Source: Ignavibacteriota bacterium (GTDB lineage: Bacteria > Bacteroidota > Ignavibacteria > Kapaibacteriales > UBA2268). From it: DNA of 48,548 nucleotides. Where the stretch lies: contig JAGXGG010000100.1 in assembly GCA_024636855.1 (NCBI GenBank), positions 1 to 48,548 on the forward strand. The letters run 5' to 3'. The notes under the pieces were generated by a model that made no database searches, was not told the origin of the DNA, and saw only the letters and a list, made by a program, of their open reading frames with translations. Below are positions 1-9,200 of this stretch, one piece after another. How positions within the stretch are numbered: the stretch's first letter is position 1; each line of letters begins with the position of its first letter. The position numbers and the translations under genes were made by a program.

Positions 1-262
1 AGATTAATATCAAAGAGAATCTAGCTTGATCTGGAGGACAAGTTGGTGAAGTAAATGGAGTTGTAATTCCCAAATTCTTTAGCTGGAAATCTGCGTCGCT
101 TAGATTTCTAACTTCTACTCCACCTGCATCTTTCACTCTGAATTCTGCTCTAAGAGTAGGGAAGTTTGTTGTGACTACTCTTTCTACTTCTATAGATTGA
201 GCGAATACCATATTACTGCATGACAGTAGTAACAAGTATATCAAAATTTTAATATTTTTCAT
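1..262 (-). CDS. Secreted VWA-like protein, N-terminal fragment (runs off the window)
   Basis: Only the first 87 codons are present; the gene continues past the left edge. The start ATG lies at 260-262. A signal peptide with a hydrophobic core (ILIYLLLL) ends near VFAQ. The mature part is β-rich, with phrases such as TLRAEFRVKDAGG and LSDADFQLKN followed by a Cys and a hydrophobic strand (FSLILI). This resembles the N-terminus of the large WD40/VWA protein at 25075-28863, where a comparable stretch leads into a VWA fold, so I infer a paralogue. It lies 60 bases downstream of the OmpA gene at 323 and is probably co-transcribed with it. The C-terminus and full function cannot be judged. Confidence 0.6.
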   Translation of the reverse strand, partial: MKNIKILIYLLLLSCSNMVFAQSIEVERVVTTNFPTLRAEFRVKDAGGVEVRNLSDADFQLKNLGITTPFTSPTCPPDQARFSLILI

Positions 263-322
263 TTTTTTAACACCATTTTTATTTCTTTATTTTAATAACA
301 GTTCAGTTACATAATAATTACA

Positions 323-2377
323 TTACTCGATAGGAGTTATGATACTAATTACAACTGTTCTGCTATAGAATCTTCCTTCAGGATAATCATTGTCATAAAG
401 TAGTTTCTTCTCACCTAAACCACGAGCAGTAGTCTCAGGGTTTAGTGATAAGAATTCTGCTACATTGTAAGCTCTTCTTTGAGATAGTTTCTGATTTGCT
501 ATTTCATTACCTAATCTATCAGAATATCCGATAATATCAGGAATAGAATAACTTCTCAGTCTTTGTTTTGCTTTATCAGCAATAAATATATTTCTATCAT
601 TCAATTCTGCCTGGTTATAACCAAACCCAATCATAGAGTAAATATCAAATTCCTTATCAGGAAGTACATTCTCAAATTTGTATTCTATTGTGACTTGCTC
701 TACTGGGAGTTCCTGAATTGCAGATTCCCACATTTTATTGTCATTATCAATAATTTGGAGTCTATATTGTAAAGGTCTATCCATTGTTGGGATATAATCT
801 TGTTCTTTTTCCAATTCCAAGTCCCATTCAATAGCTTTTGGTATTTCACCAGTACCACTAAATGTTTTTAGCTCTTTACCATTTTGATAAGTAATAATCT
901 TCCATCTATTCGACCCAACTGCAGATTTGACAACTGGTTTGAATCTAATATGAGGCGGATTTGATGTTCTCAAAGTATCTTTGATATTCATCGGCTCAAA
1001 TATTTGTGGTATGTTCGCATTCATCTCTACTCTTCTATTTTCAACTATACCATCAGGTTCGTTTACGTTAGAAGGGTTTTCTGGTAGATTCTGAGATTTA
1101 ACAGTTATTCTAGTTGGGTCTATACCCCATTCATCTACTAAATATTTTTTAACCGTTTCTGCTCTGTCTTTTGATAGACTAATTTTATCTTTTTCTAATC
1201 CTTGGTCCGAATTACAACCTACTAGCTCAATTTTTGCTTGAGGATAGAATTGCATTCTTTTTCCAACAATATTAAGAATTTCATAATAAACTTCCATTGT
1301 TTTCAAGTCAAATAACTGTTTAAATGAGAAATTCTCTTTTTCAGCTTCAGTGATTCTTGAATATCTTTTAGGTATTTCAGCTGAGTTCTCACCAAAGAAA
1401 ACATAGTTCAGAAGAGGGTGAATTCTATTTAAGAAGAACTCCTCTACTTTTATTGAACTTACGTCACTTTCTTGTCCGTTCTCATTAACTGACACAGCCA
1501 AAATAGACGCATCTAACTGAGGTACAGCAGGTGGCGGTGGTGGCGGTGGTAATGGTGGCGGCGGTGGTGGTGGTGGTGGTGGTAAAATTTCCTTTTTCTT
1601 TATAATATCTCTAGGCGCGTATCTAAGACCTAAACCACCAACTATTGAATTAGAAGTCCAACCAAAGTCTGGTACAAATGATGTAAGTCCTAATGACATA
1701 TCAACAAATGGTACTAAGAATAAAGTATATGAGCTATTCAGTGGCAAATCATAAGAAGCCCCAAATACAATTGCTGCATCTAACGTTGATAAGGAAGGTA
1801 TTTCTCCTTCATAACTATTTCTAGTTCTAGAAGTATTTCCGTTCTCATCAACAAAAAGACCATTACTCGGTGAAACTACTTCTTCTACATGTTCATTTAG
1901 GTTTCCGCTCAATAAGTAACCTATTCGGAAACCACCACGCAACCTAAATTCATTTGAAAGTTTAAATTCTAATAGAGGTTCTAATGCTACTGAAGTAATT
2001 GCAGCATCGAATCTATGTTCGAACTGAAGTGTCTGTATATCACCACTTAATGTAGTTCCTAACTCTTCTTCGATCCTTGATAATTCGCCGCCAAGTTGTA
2101 GATATTTTGCTCTTAGCGACAAATCTATTAAATCACCTAACGGGAATGAATAGAAAGCTCCAACATTAATTCCTACTCCAGAACCAGTTTCATAACCTGG
2201 ACAACAACTTGGTATCTCTGCGAAACTTTTGAAATCCGCACTATGGAGGTTAAGTCCAAACCCAGCAAATACACCATAACTATCTCTTGGTGTGTAGGGT
2301 TCTTCAGCATATTCTTGTGAGAATATTGGACTTATTGCAATTGCAGCTAAAATTAAAAAGGTCAATAGTTTGTTCAT
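323..2377 (-). CDS. OmpA-family outer-membrane protein with two OmpA-like domains (protein 1)
   Basis: 684 residues. The signal peptide is about 1-20 (cleavage near IFSQ). A β-barrel-like region spans about 30-260, and a proline-rich linker (10 Pro, Leu, 7 Pro) about 266-285. The C-terminal half holds two OmpA/MotB-like domains: the first (about 325-455) ends in the typical NRRVEMN, the second (about 575-684) has GYSDRLG and QRRAYNV. OmpA domains anchor the outer membrane to peptidoglycan; the last domain keeps the Asp and Arg expected for diaminopimelate binding. A Cys-Cys pair at residues 58-59 precedes a YETGSG loop that recurs in the paralogue at 17437-19323. A strong GGGGGAG ribosome site supports the start. 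The exact role (structural, adhesion or secretion partner) is unknown. Confidence 0.85.
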   Translation of the reverse strand: MNKLLTFLILAAIAISPIFSQEYAEEPYTPRDSYGVFAGFGLNLHSADFKSFAEIPSCCPGYETGSGVGINVGAFYSFPLGDLIDLSLRAKYLQLGGELSRIEEELGTTLSGDIQTLQFEHRFDAAITSVALEPLLEFKLSNEFRLRGGFRIGYLLSGNLNEHVEEVVSPSNGLFVDENGNTSRTRNSYEGEIPSLSTLDAAIVFGASYDLPLNSSYTLFLVPFVDMSLGLTSFVPDFGWTSNSIVGGLGLRYAPRDIIKKKEILPPPPPPPPPPLPPPPPPPAVPQLDASILAVSVNENGQESDVSSIKVEEFFLNRIHPLLNYVFFGENSAEIPKRYSRITEAEKENFSFKQLFDLKTMEVYYEILNIVGKRMQFYPQAKIELVGCNSDQGLEKDKISLSKDRAETVKKYLVDEWGIDPTRITVKSQNLPENPSNVNEPDGIVENRRVEMNANIPQIFEPMNIKDTLRTSNPPHIRFKPVVKSAVGSNRWKIITYQNGKELKTFSGTGEIPKAIEWDLELEKEQDYIPTMDRPLQYRLQIIDNDNKMWESAIQELPVEQVTIEYKFENVLPDKEFDIYSMIGFGYNQAELNDRNIFIADKAKQRLRSYSIPDIIGYSDRLGNEIANQKLSQRRAYNVAEFLSLNPETTARGLGEKKLLYDNDYPEGRFYSRTVVISIITPIE
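1529..1582 (-). repeat. CCN trinucleotide tract coding for the polyproline linker
   Basis: Eighteen codons, nearly all CCA/CCG, encode 7 Pro, one Leu and 10 Pro on the minus strand (GGT/GGC repeats on the plus strand). Unit changes would alter linker length in frame. The run of 10 prolines would need EF-P for smooth translation. Confidence 0.8.
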
Positions 2378-2501
2378 TCTGTCTCCCCCAAAATATAGGG
2401 AATTTGTTTTTAAAGAATTTAAGAATTCAAAATAAAAAATAATTTCCTAAAAAGATAACTTTTTGAAAACTACTTATATTTCACAATCCATAATTACCAA
2501 A

Positions 2502-3788
2502 TTACATAATTCTTTTATAACTTTCTAAAGCTCTTTGTCTAGCCTCTTTATAATTAACTATTGGCTCAATATAATTTTCTCTATACTCTGGTATCCATTT
2601 CCTTATATACTCTAGATTTTTATCAAATCGTTCTACTTGGGTATCAGGTCTGAATATCCGAAAATATGGAGCTGCATCTACTCCGGTACCAGCAGCCCAC
2701 TGCCAATTACCAACGTTTGAAGACATTTCGTAATCAAGAAGTTTTTTGGCAAAATACGCCTCCCCCCATCTCCAATCTATTAAAAGAAGCTTTGTTAGAA
2801 AATTAGCAACTACCATTCTAACTCTATTATGCATAAGTCCTGTTTCATTCAGCTCACGCATCCCTGCATCAACTAGAGGAAATCCTGTCTTTCCATTACA
2901 CCAAGCTTCGAATTCGTCTTGATTATTCCTCCATTCCATCTTATCATATTTTTGGTGAAAATTATCAGATATAGTTTGTGGGAAATGGAAAAGTATAGAC
3001 ATAAAGAACTCACGCCATATCAATTCATTAAGATACTTCTCATTAGTTTCTAAAGCATTGCTAACTAGCTCCCGAATCGAGATAGTACCAAACCTAAGAT
3101 GAACACTCATATTACTAGTACCTTTTATAGCGGGATAATCTCTAGTATTCTGATAGTTTTTAATTATTTCAATATCTAATTCTTTTTCTGATAGTTTGAT
3201 ATCTAACTTCTCGAACCCTAGTTCATTGATTGATATTAATTGGCTTGGAGTTTCATATTTTTTAAAACTTGACTTATATTGATTTATACTATTGTCAATT
3301 AAAGCATCATTATTGAGTTTGCTTTTCCATATTTTAGAATATGGTGTAAAAACAAGATATGGTTTCCCATCACCTTTCAGTATCTCATTCTTTTCAAATA
3401 TTACTTGGTCTTTGAAGGTTTTGAATTCAATCTTATTATTATTTAATATTTTTTCAATTTTGTTGTCTCTAAGTATAGAATAAGGTTCATAATCATGATT
3501 AGTATAAACTTTTTCTATTCCATAATCTTCAATTAATTTAAGGAAAACTTCTTCTGGCGTTCCCCTGAATACTAATAAGTCAGAACCAATATTAATGAGC
3601 TGTTTTTTAATACTTTCTAATTCAGTATAAATATAGCTTATTCTTTTATCATTTTGTGGAAGTTCTTTAATTATATTATCATCAAATATAAAGACAGGAG
3701 TAACTTCTTTATTATTTTTTAATGCATTATGTAGTCCAACATTATCTTTTAATCTTAAATCCCTTCTAAACCAAAATATAGTCTTCAT
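2502..3788 (-). CDS. phrB: Deoxyribodipyrimidine photolyase (class I CPD type)
   Basis: Light-driven repair of cyclobutane pyrimidine dimers using FAD. The 428 residues contain the N-terminal α/β photolyase domain (IFWFRRDLRLKDN at residues 4-16) and the C-terminal helical FAD domain. By motif alignment with E. coli PhrB at an offset of 20, the electron-transfer tryptophans are present as W286, W339 and W362 (E. coli W306, W359, W382). N358 matches the FAD-N5 asparagine N378, which favours photolyase over plant-type cryptochrome. The segment MHNRVRM is also typical. The gene is somewhat shorter than E. coli PhrB (472). It is divergent from tsaC with only 32 bases between starts. Antenna chromophore binding cannot be judged. 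A DASH or cryptochrome role is less likely. Confidence 0.93.
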   Translation of the reverse strand: MKTIFWFRRDLRLKDNVGLHNALKNNKEVTPVFIFDDNIIKELPQNDKRISYIYTELESIKKQLINIGSDLLVFRGTPEEVFLKLIEDYGIEKVYTNHDYEPYSILRDNKIEKILNNNKIEFKTFKDQVIFEKNEILKGDGKPYLVFTPYSKIWKSKLNNDALIDNSINQYKSSFKKYETPSQLISINELGFEKLDIKLSEKELDIEIIKNYQNTRDYPAIKGTSNMSVHLRFGTISIRELVSNALETNEKYLNELIWREFFMSILFHFPQTISDNFHQKYDKMEWRNNQDEFEAWCNGKTGFPLVDAGMRELNETGLMHNRVRMVVANFLTKLLLIDWRWGEAYFAKKLLDYEMSSNVGNWQWAAGTGVDAAPYFRIFRPDTQVERFDKNLEYIRKWIPEYRENYIEPIVNYKEARQRALESYKRIM

Positions 3789-3820
3789 AAAAAGTTTAAA
3801 TATTATTAAATTGACAGAAT

Positions 3821-4441
3821 ATGATAACGATAACGGAAATAAACGATAATAATTTAGAATTGATTAAATCAATTCTTGATGATTCTGGTATAATTGTATT
3901 CCCTACTGAGACGGTTTGGGGATTAGGTTGCAGGTTTGATAATCAAAAAGCAGTTACCCGTTTATATGAAATCAAGGGTAGAATTACATCTAATCCATTG
4001 CAAATACAGGTATCTAGTATATCTGAATTTGAAAAATATAGTATAATAGAAAACAATATTGTATTGGAACAGATTTTAAAGAAGTATTTACCCGGTCCAC
4101 TTTCTATTGTATTGAATAAGAAAAATGTTCCTGATTTTGTTACTTCTAATTTAAAAACTGTTGCATTTAGGTTAAGTAGTTGTAGTTATTTATTAGAAAT
4201 AATCGATTATTTAGGTTATCCGATAGCTTCATCATCTTGTAATTTATCAGGTATGCCTGTAATAACAGACAAAGATGAAATTAATTATTTTGCAACTCAA
4301 TATGCAGACATATTTATTGATATTGATTGTGGAATAAATAATATTAATTCAACAATTATACAGCTAACAAATAATGAAATCAAGTACATTAGAGAAGGTG
4401 TGATTTCTTTTGGTGAAATAAAAAAGAGTATTCAACAATGA
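3821..4441 (+). CDS. tsaC: L-threonylcarbamoyladenylate synthase (Sua5/YciO/YrdC family)
   Basis: Makes threonylcarbamoyl-AMP from threonine, bicarbonate and ATP, the first step of tRNA t6A37 modification. The 206 residues cover a single YrdC domain with the expected motifs: FPTETVWGLG (residues 27-36), KGRITSNPL as a variant of the K-x-R...PL signature, LPGPLSIVL, SSSCNLSG and IREGVIS. There is no C-terminal Sua5 extension, so it is the short TsaC form. Its stop overlaps the ptsH start by four bases (ATGA), giving a tsaC-ptsH-ptsI operon. The link to the PTS genes is positional only. TsaB, TsaD and TsaE are not in this window. Confidence 0.9.
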   Translation: MITITEINDNNLELIKSILDDSGIIVFPTETVWGLGCRFDNQKAVTRLYEIKGRITSNPLQIQVSSISEFEKYSIIENNIVLEQILKKYLPGPLSIVLNKKNVPDFVTSNLKTVAFRLSSCSYLLEIIDYLGYPIASSSCNLSGMPVITDKDEINYFATQYADIFIDIDCGINNINSTIIQLTNNEIKYIREGVISFGEIKKSIQQ

Positions 4442-4707
4442 TAGAGTTTGAAGTTTCAGTAGTAAATAGAGCAGGATTACATACTAGGCCTGCTGCATCT
4501 TTGGTAAAGTTAACTTCTAAGTATAAATCAAATGTATTTATAGAGAAAGACGGGATGAGAATAAATGGTAAATCAATAATCGGTGTTATGACACTTGCTG
4601 CTGAAGTAGGAAGCACACTTTCATTTGAGATAGATGGCATAGATGAAAATGAAATGGAAACTGAAATTAAGGAGCTATTTCGTTCTGGATTTGGAGAACC
4701 AATATAA
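4438..4707 (+). CDS. ptsH: Phosphocarrier protein HPr
   Basis: 89 residues, the usual HPr size. The EI-dependent phosphorylation site is His15 in GLHTRPA. Ser46 in GKSIIGVMTL sits exactly at the position of the regulatory serine phosphorylated by HPr kinase in organisms that have HprK; no hprK gene is in the window. It starts inside the tsaC stop codon (4-base overlap), and its own stop shares one base with the ptsI start (TAATG), so translational coupling to both neighbours is likely. No EIIB or EIIC sugar permease gene lies nearby, so a regulatory role is plausible (inference); the only EIIA in the window is at 43717-44175. Confidence 0.93.
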   Translation: MIEFEVSVVNRAGLHTRPAASLVKLTSKYKSNVFIEKDGMRINGKSIIGVMTLAAEVGSTLSFEIDGIDENEMETEIKELFRSGFGEPI

Positions 4708-6299
4708 TGATAAACCACAAGTTAAGCGGTATCGCTATATCAAAAGGTATAGTTATTGGTAAAGCTAAAAGATTAGATTTTGATAAGAATCAGAACGAAT
4801 TAAGAACTCTAAATGTTTTTGATCCAGAAGTAGAGAAAACCAAATTTGATTTAGCTAAGAATTCCTTGATAATAGATTCTAAACGAATAATTGAAAAATA
4901 TAATCATAAAGAAAAGATAAAATCAATTATAGAATCTGAAATTATGTTCTTACAAGACGTAGAGTTGACAAATGGTGTGAATAACTTGATTAATAAAGGT
5001 AATAGATGTGAAACAGCGATAGAAGTTTTCTTTTCAAACTATATTCAATTAATCAGTAATAATGGCAATAATTTATCAAAGATTAAAGTAAATGACATAC
5101 AGTTTCTTAAGCATAAGTTAATTCAAGAAATTAATGATGTCGAAAATGATTATTCAGAAGTAAGAAATAGAGTAATAGTTACTAGCCTACTTGATACTGA
5201 TGAAATATTAAAAATTCACGAAAATGGGGCAATAGGTTTTGTAACTGAATTTGGTTCAAATCTCTCTCATTCTTCTATTATTTCTAGAAGTTTAAATATA
5301 CCTGCTGTATTTGGTGTTAACTCTCTATTAAGCCTAATAAAAGATAATGATGAAATCATTATTGACGGCTATTTAGGTAACATTACAATCAATCCCGATA
5401 AAAAGACAAAGAAATTATACAAAGAGAAACAGAATAAAGCAGATGAAGAATTAAAGTCTTACCAAGACTATAAAGATACTCACGTTAAAAATAAAATTGG
5501 ATCAAAAATAAGGTTTTATTCAAATATCAATAATATGATTGACCTTGAGAATACTTTGATTAATAACGCAGATGGTATAGGTCTAGTAAGAACTGAAAAC
5601 TTAGTACATGAAATTGAAGAAATATTCGAAGAGGATATCCAATTCGAAATATATAATAGAATAGCTGAAAGTATTTATCCTAAAACCGTGACTTTCCGTT
5701 TATTTGATTTTGGTTACGATAAACTAAATTTGAATGATGAAAAAGAAAACAATCCAGCTCTCGGCTTACGAGGAGTTAGATACTTGCTTAGAAATAAGCA
5801 TATACTAGAAACACAGCTCAATGCGCTAATTAGAACTTCGATAAATGGAAATGTAAAATTATTAATTCCTATGGTTACATTTACCGAGGAAGTTATTGAC
5901 ATTAAAAGAATAGCATCTAAAGTATCTAATGAATTAAATATTCAAATGCCCAAAATAGGTACAATGGTAGAAACTCCATCGGCAGCTTCATTGATAAAGC
6001 AAATAGCAATAGAATCTGACTTCATAAGCATCGGTACTAATGATTTAATGCAATATTACTTCGCAGCTGATAGGAATAATGAACATGTAAAAGAATTTCT
6101 AGACTATAGAGATAAATCTTTTATCCAGCTTTTAACTAATATCAAAAAAACATGTGATAAGAAAGAAAAGGAATTAATAATTTGTGGCCAAATAGCGAGT
6201 GACGAAAAATCATTAATGCTGCTAGTAAAAAAAGGTTTCCTTAACTTTTCAGTAATTCCAGCAAGAATTCTATTACTTAAAAAAACTTTACTCAAGTAG
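4707..6299 (+). CDS. ptsI: PTS enzyme I (phosphoenolpyruvate-protein phosphotransferase)
   Basis: Transfers phosphate from PEP to HPr. 530 residues, shorter than E. coli EI (575). The catalytic His188 lies in GSNLSHSSIISRS (canonical GGxTSHxAI). The PEP-binding half retains R295 (GIGLVRTE), R331 (FRLFDFG), R355 (GLRGVR), E422 (GTMVETP), N445/D446 (GTNDLMQY), R456 and the general-acid Cys493 (IICGQIASD), so the enzyme looks active. Some catalytic surroundings differ from the consensus, for instance DFGYDK where DIGGDK is usual. It is translationally coupled to ptsH by a one-base overlap. Its 3' end overlaps the convergent CotH gene by 12 bases, with no terminator between them. Confidence 0.93.
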   Translation: MINHKLSGIAISKGIVIGKAKRLDFDKNQNELRTLNVFDPEVEKTKFDLAKNSLIIDSKRIIEKYNHKEKIKSIIESEIMFLQDVELTNGVNNLINKGNRCETAIEVFFSNYIQLISNNGNNLSKIKVNDIQFLKHKLIQEINDVENDYSEVRNRVIVTSLLDTDEILKIHENGAIGFVTEFGSNLSHSSIISRSLNIPAVFGVNSLLSLIKDNDEIIIDGYLGNITINPDKKTKKLYKEKQNKADEELKSYQDYKDTHVKNKIGSKIRFYSNINNMIDLENTLINNADGIGLVRTENLVHEIEEIFEEDIQFEIYNRIAESIYPKTVTFRLFDFGYDKLNLNDEKENNPALGLRGVRYLLRNKHILETQLNALIRTSINGNVKLLIPMVTFTEEVIDIKRIASKVSNELNIQMPKIGTMVETPSAASLIKQIAIESDFISIGTNDLMQYYFAADRNNEHVKEFLDYRDKSFIQLLTNIKKTCDKKEKELIICGQIASDEKSLMLLVKKGFLNFSVIPARILLLKKTLLK

Positions 6300-9200
6300 T
6301 AATTTAATTGCTTCAGTTTTATTAACTGTATTAATAATTAATAGATAAACTCCCCTATCCAAAAAATGCAAATTAAGTTCTAGTTGATTTGTTCTTTCAT
6401 TTCTATCAGCACTCAAATTCAATTTCTTTCCAGTTAAAGTAAAGAGTCCAAAATTATCTATTATATAATCAGACTTAATACTAATTCTTCTATCATTCTG
6501 TTCAAATCTGAAATCTCCTGAATCGGAGTATAAATATATACTTGTTTGAAGTGAATCGTAATTCGAATTTTTTTCTCCTGCTGTTCCTAATTTCATTTTA
6601 CTAATCTTCCAATTAGTACCTATATTATTATCTAGAATTGGACTAATTAGTTCAATTGTATATCCACTACCGTCAGCACCAACTGGCCAAGGGCTATCAT
6701 TATCATAATTAACAGAATCATGAGTAACTCCAGTTTCATCGATTAGTCTGATTATATCATTACCACCCAGTCCAAATTCGAAATCACCAATTTTTTTGTT
6801 AGAAATACTAATATATTCTTCAAATTCTTCTTTTTCTCTAGTTATAATTAAAAATTCATCGGGTTGGATTTGATAATTTTCATTGATAATAAATTTAGAA
6901 TGGGTAGTATCTTCATCTATTATTGACCATCCTTTTAGGTTAACTACATCTGTACCAGCATTGTAAAGTTCAACCCAATCTTTAGTATCTTGTTTTTTAT
7001 CAGCATTGTACATAATCTCATTTATTACAACTACTCTCTTCCGATCATTAATATCCTTTTTCTCAAATATTGCTTCTAGCTCAATAGATTCAGGTAATGT
7101 TGTTGTTATTGTTGGTTCAGTACCTAAAGAATCATGATTCCACTTTATGAATTTCATCCCATGTTTTGGAATAGCTGTGATTGTTATTGGTAAAGTCTGA
7201 AAATATATCCCATTCCAAAACGAAGTATCAACTGTAATTGTATTAACTTTGAATGTACCACTATTAGATGGGTAAGTTGATAATGAAAATTTGGAAACCC
7301 CATTACTCATATTAATATGTTGATCAAGATTTTTCATAAAATACTCTGGACGTTCCTCTAAAAAGACCTTCATATTTTCAATTTTTGTGTCCCATTCAAG
7401 ACAAGAACCTTCCCATCTTTTTTGCTGTAATGGTATATATTCTCTAATCTGGTCTGCTAGACTATCTAGTATAAATTTCATATTCTGAGGTCTGAAAACT
7501 GAGTTTACCAAATCTGCAGCTCTTGTTAGATAATGAGTTTTGAAAAGCTTATTATCCAAAAATTTGGTCAATATTATAGAAACATGACTAAATGTGTCGG
7601 TCACCATTAAGCCAATTTTATCTTGTATTGGTTTGTAATCAAAGTGGCTATAAGTCCAATCCATATCATGAATTAAATATATAAACTTACTACTTAATTC
7701 ATCAGATTGGAATAACTTTATATTTTTCCATGGCCAATCGTAATTAGCTGCATATATTCCAATCAAAGTATAATTTATAAAGTTGTCGATATCAACTAAT
7801 GAATCGATAACTTCATATTTCTTATTCTCAGTAAATTCATTATCAATAATATAATTATAATATCTTTTATATCTGAAGTAATCTCCATCTACATAATCAC
7901 CATTATCTTCGTAATAATTTATTGAATTAACATCTATATCATAATACTCCGCAAGAAAATCATCATTTAACCTTTCACGAAAATTTATTAACCCATAGAA
8001 ATCTGAATTCAAATAAGTCAAAACAGGTGTATAGCATGCCGATATTAGATGACCTATTTGTTTAGCTATAATACCATTATAAGCATCTTTTATAAACGTC
8101 TCCGACCAATCTGTACCACTATTTCTGAAAACTAATTGACTGTATTTTTTTACATCTGATTTGAAAAAATCATTTTTAATTGTATTGCTTTCCATTTTTC
8201 CATCTGCATAAATCCTAAATGACTTTTGTGGATGGTATTTTGAATTATTGCCATGCACTTTAATTTGAATATTCTGTGTCACATCCTTTTTGTATGAATA
8301 GTAATTGAAACTAGCATTTACTTTTGGAGTTATTCTCAAAATGTCTTCTTTCAATATCCCATATTCACCCCACAAATCGGTTGAGTCTGCGGAAATAGAT
8401 ATTATTGGTAATTTGAATTCTGGTTCATTTATTCTAATTAGCATCGATTGTACAAAGCTAGGTAAGTAATTATCTTTATATGAAACTGCCTTTATTACTG
8501 TAGTTTTATTGGGAATTATAGGTTGACTTGAATTATAGATTTTTGATTCTATGTTAGGTGTACTATTATCAATTGTATATCTAACAATTGCATCTTTAGA
8601 GTTATTTATTTCTATTTTACCATTCTGAAATGAAATGATTGGTTTAGACAATCTACTTAAGTAACCAATTCCATTTTTTTCTGCAGGAGTAGGTTTATCT
8701 GTTATTTGCCATTCATTTTTATTAGTTAGTATATTAGAAACATCACCTGTCATTGGCTGTAATTTTACACTATCTTCTAAAATACTATTGTTATATAGGA
8801 ATATTGTATCATCATCTTTTATACTAAAGTTTGTATGCAACTCATTGTAATATGAATCAATTCCAGCTTCCTTTTCATTAACTTCGTATAAATCTAGTTT
8901 CATCAAATCAGTAAATTCATTGTCTATTAGAAATGAATCAAGAATAAACTCAGAGAATTGATTTTCATTAAACGCTGATACACTTACACCAATGAGAATA
9001 CTATCAGGAAAGAAATTATGATATGACTCTTTGTATCCCTCTTTTCCATTTCTATCGATGTAAGAGCAATAAAGAGAATCATTTTTTCGTGAAAGTCTAA
9101 GTTTAGTATAAGGTAAATTAAGACCTCCGTAAAGTGCTTTGAATTTTGGAAGATATAGAACAGTGTCTCGCCAATAATTAAAAAAACCATCTTTATCTTT

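Noticed and set aside
4438-6299. A complete sugar-uptake PTS operon
   Set aside because: No EIIB or EIIC domain is encoded in the window and the next gene is on the other strand, so only the general PTS proteins can be claimed.
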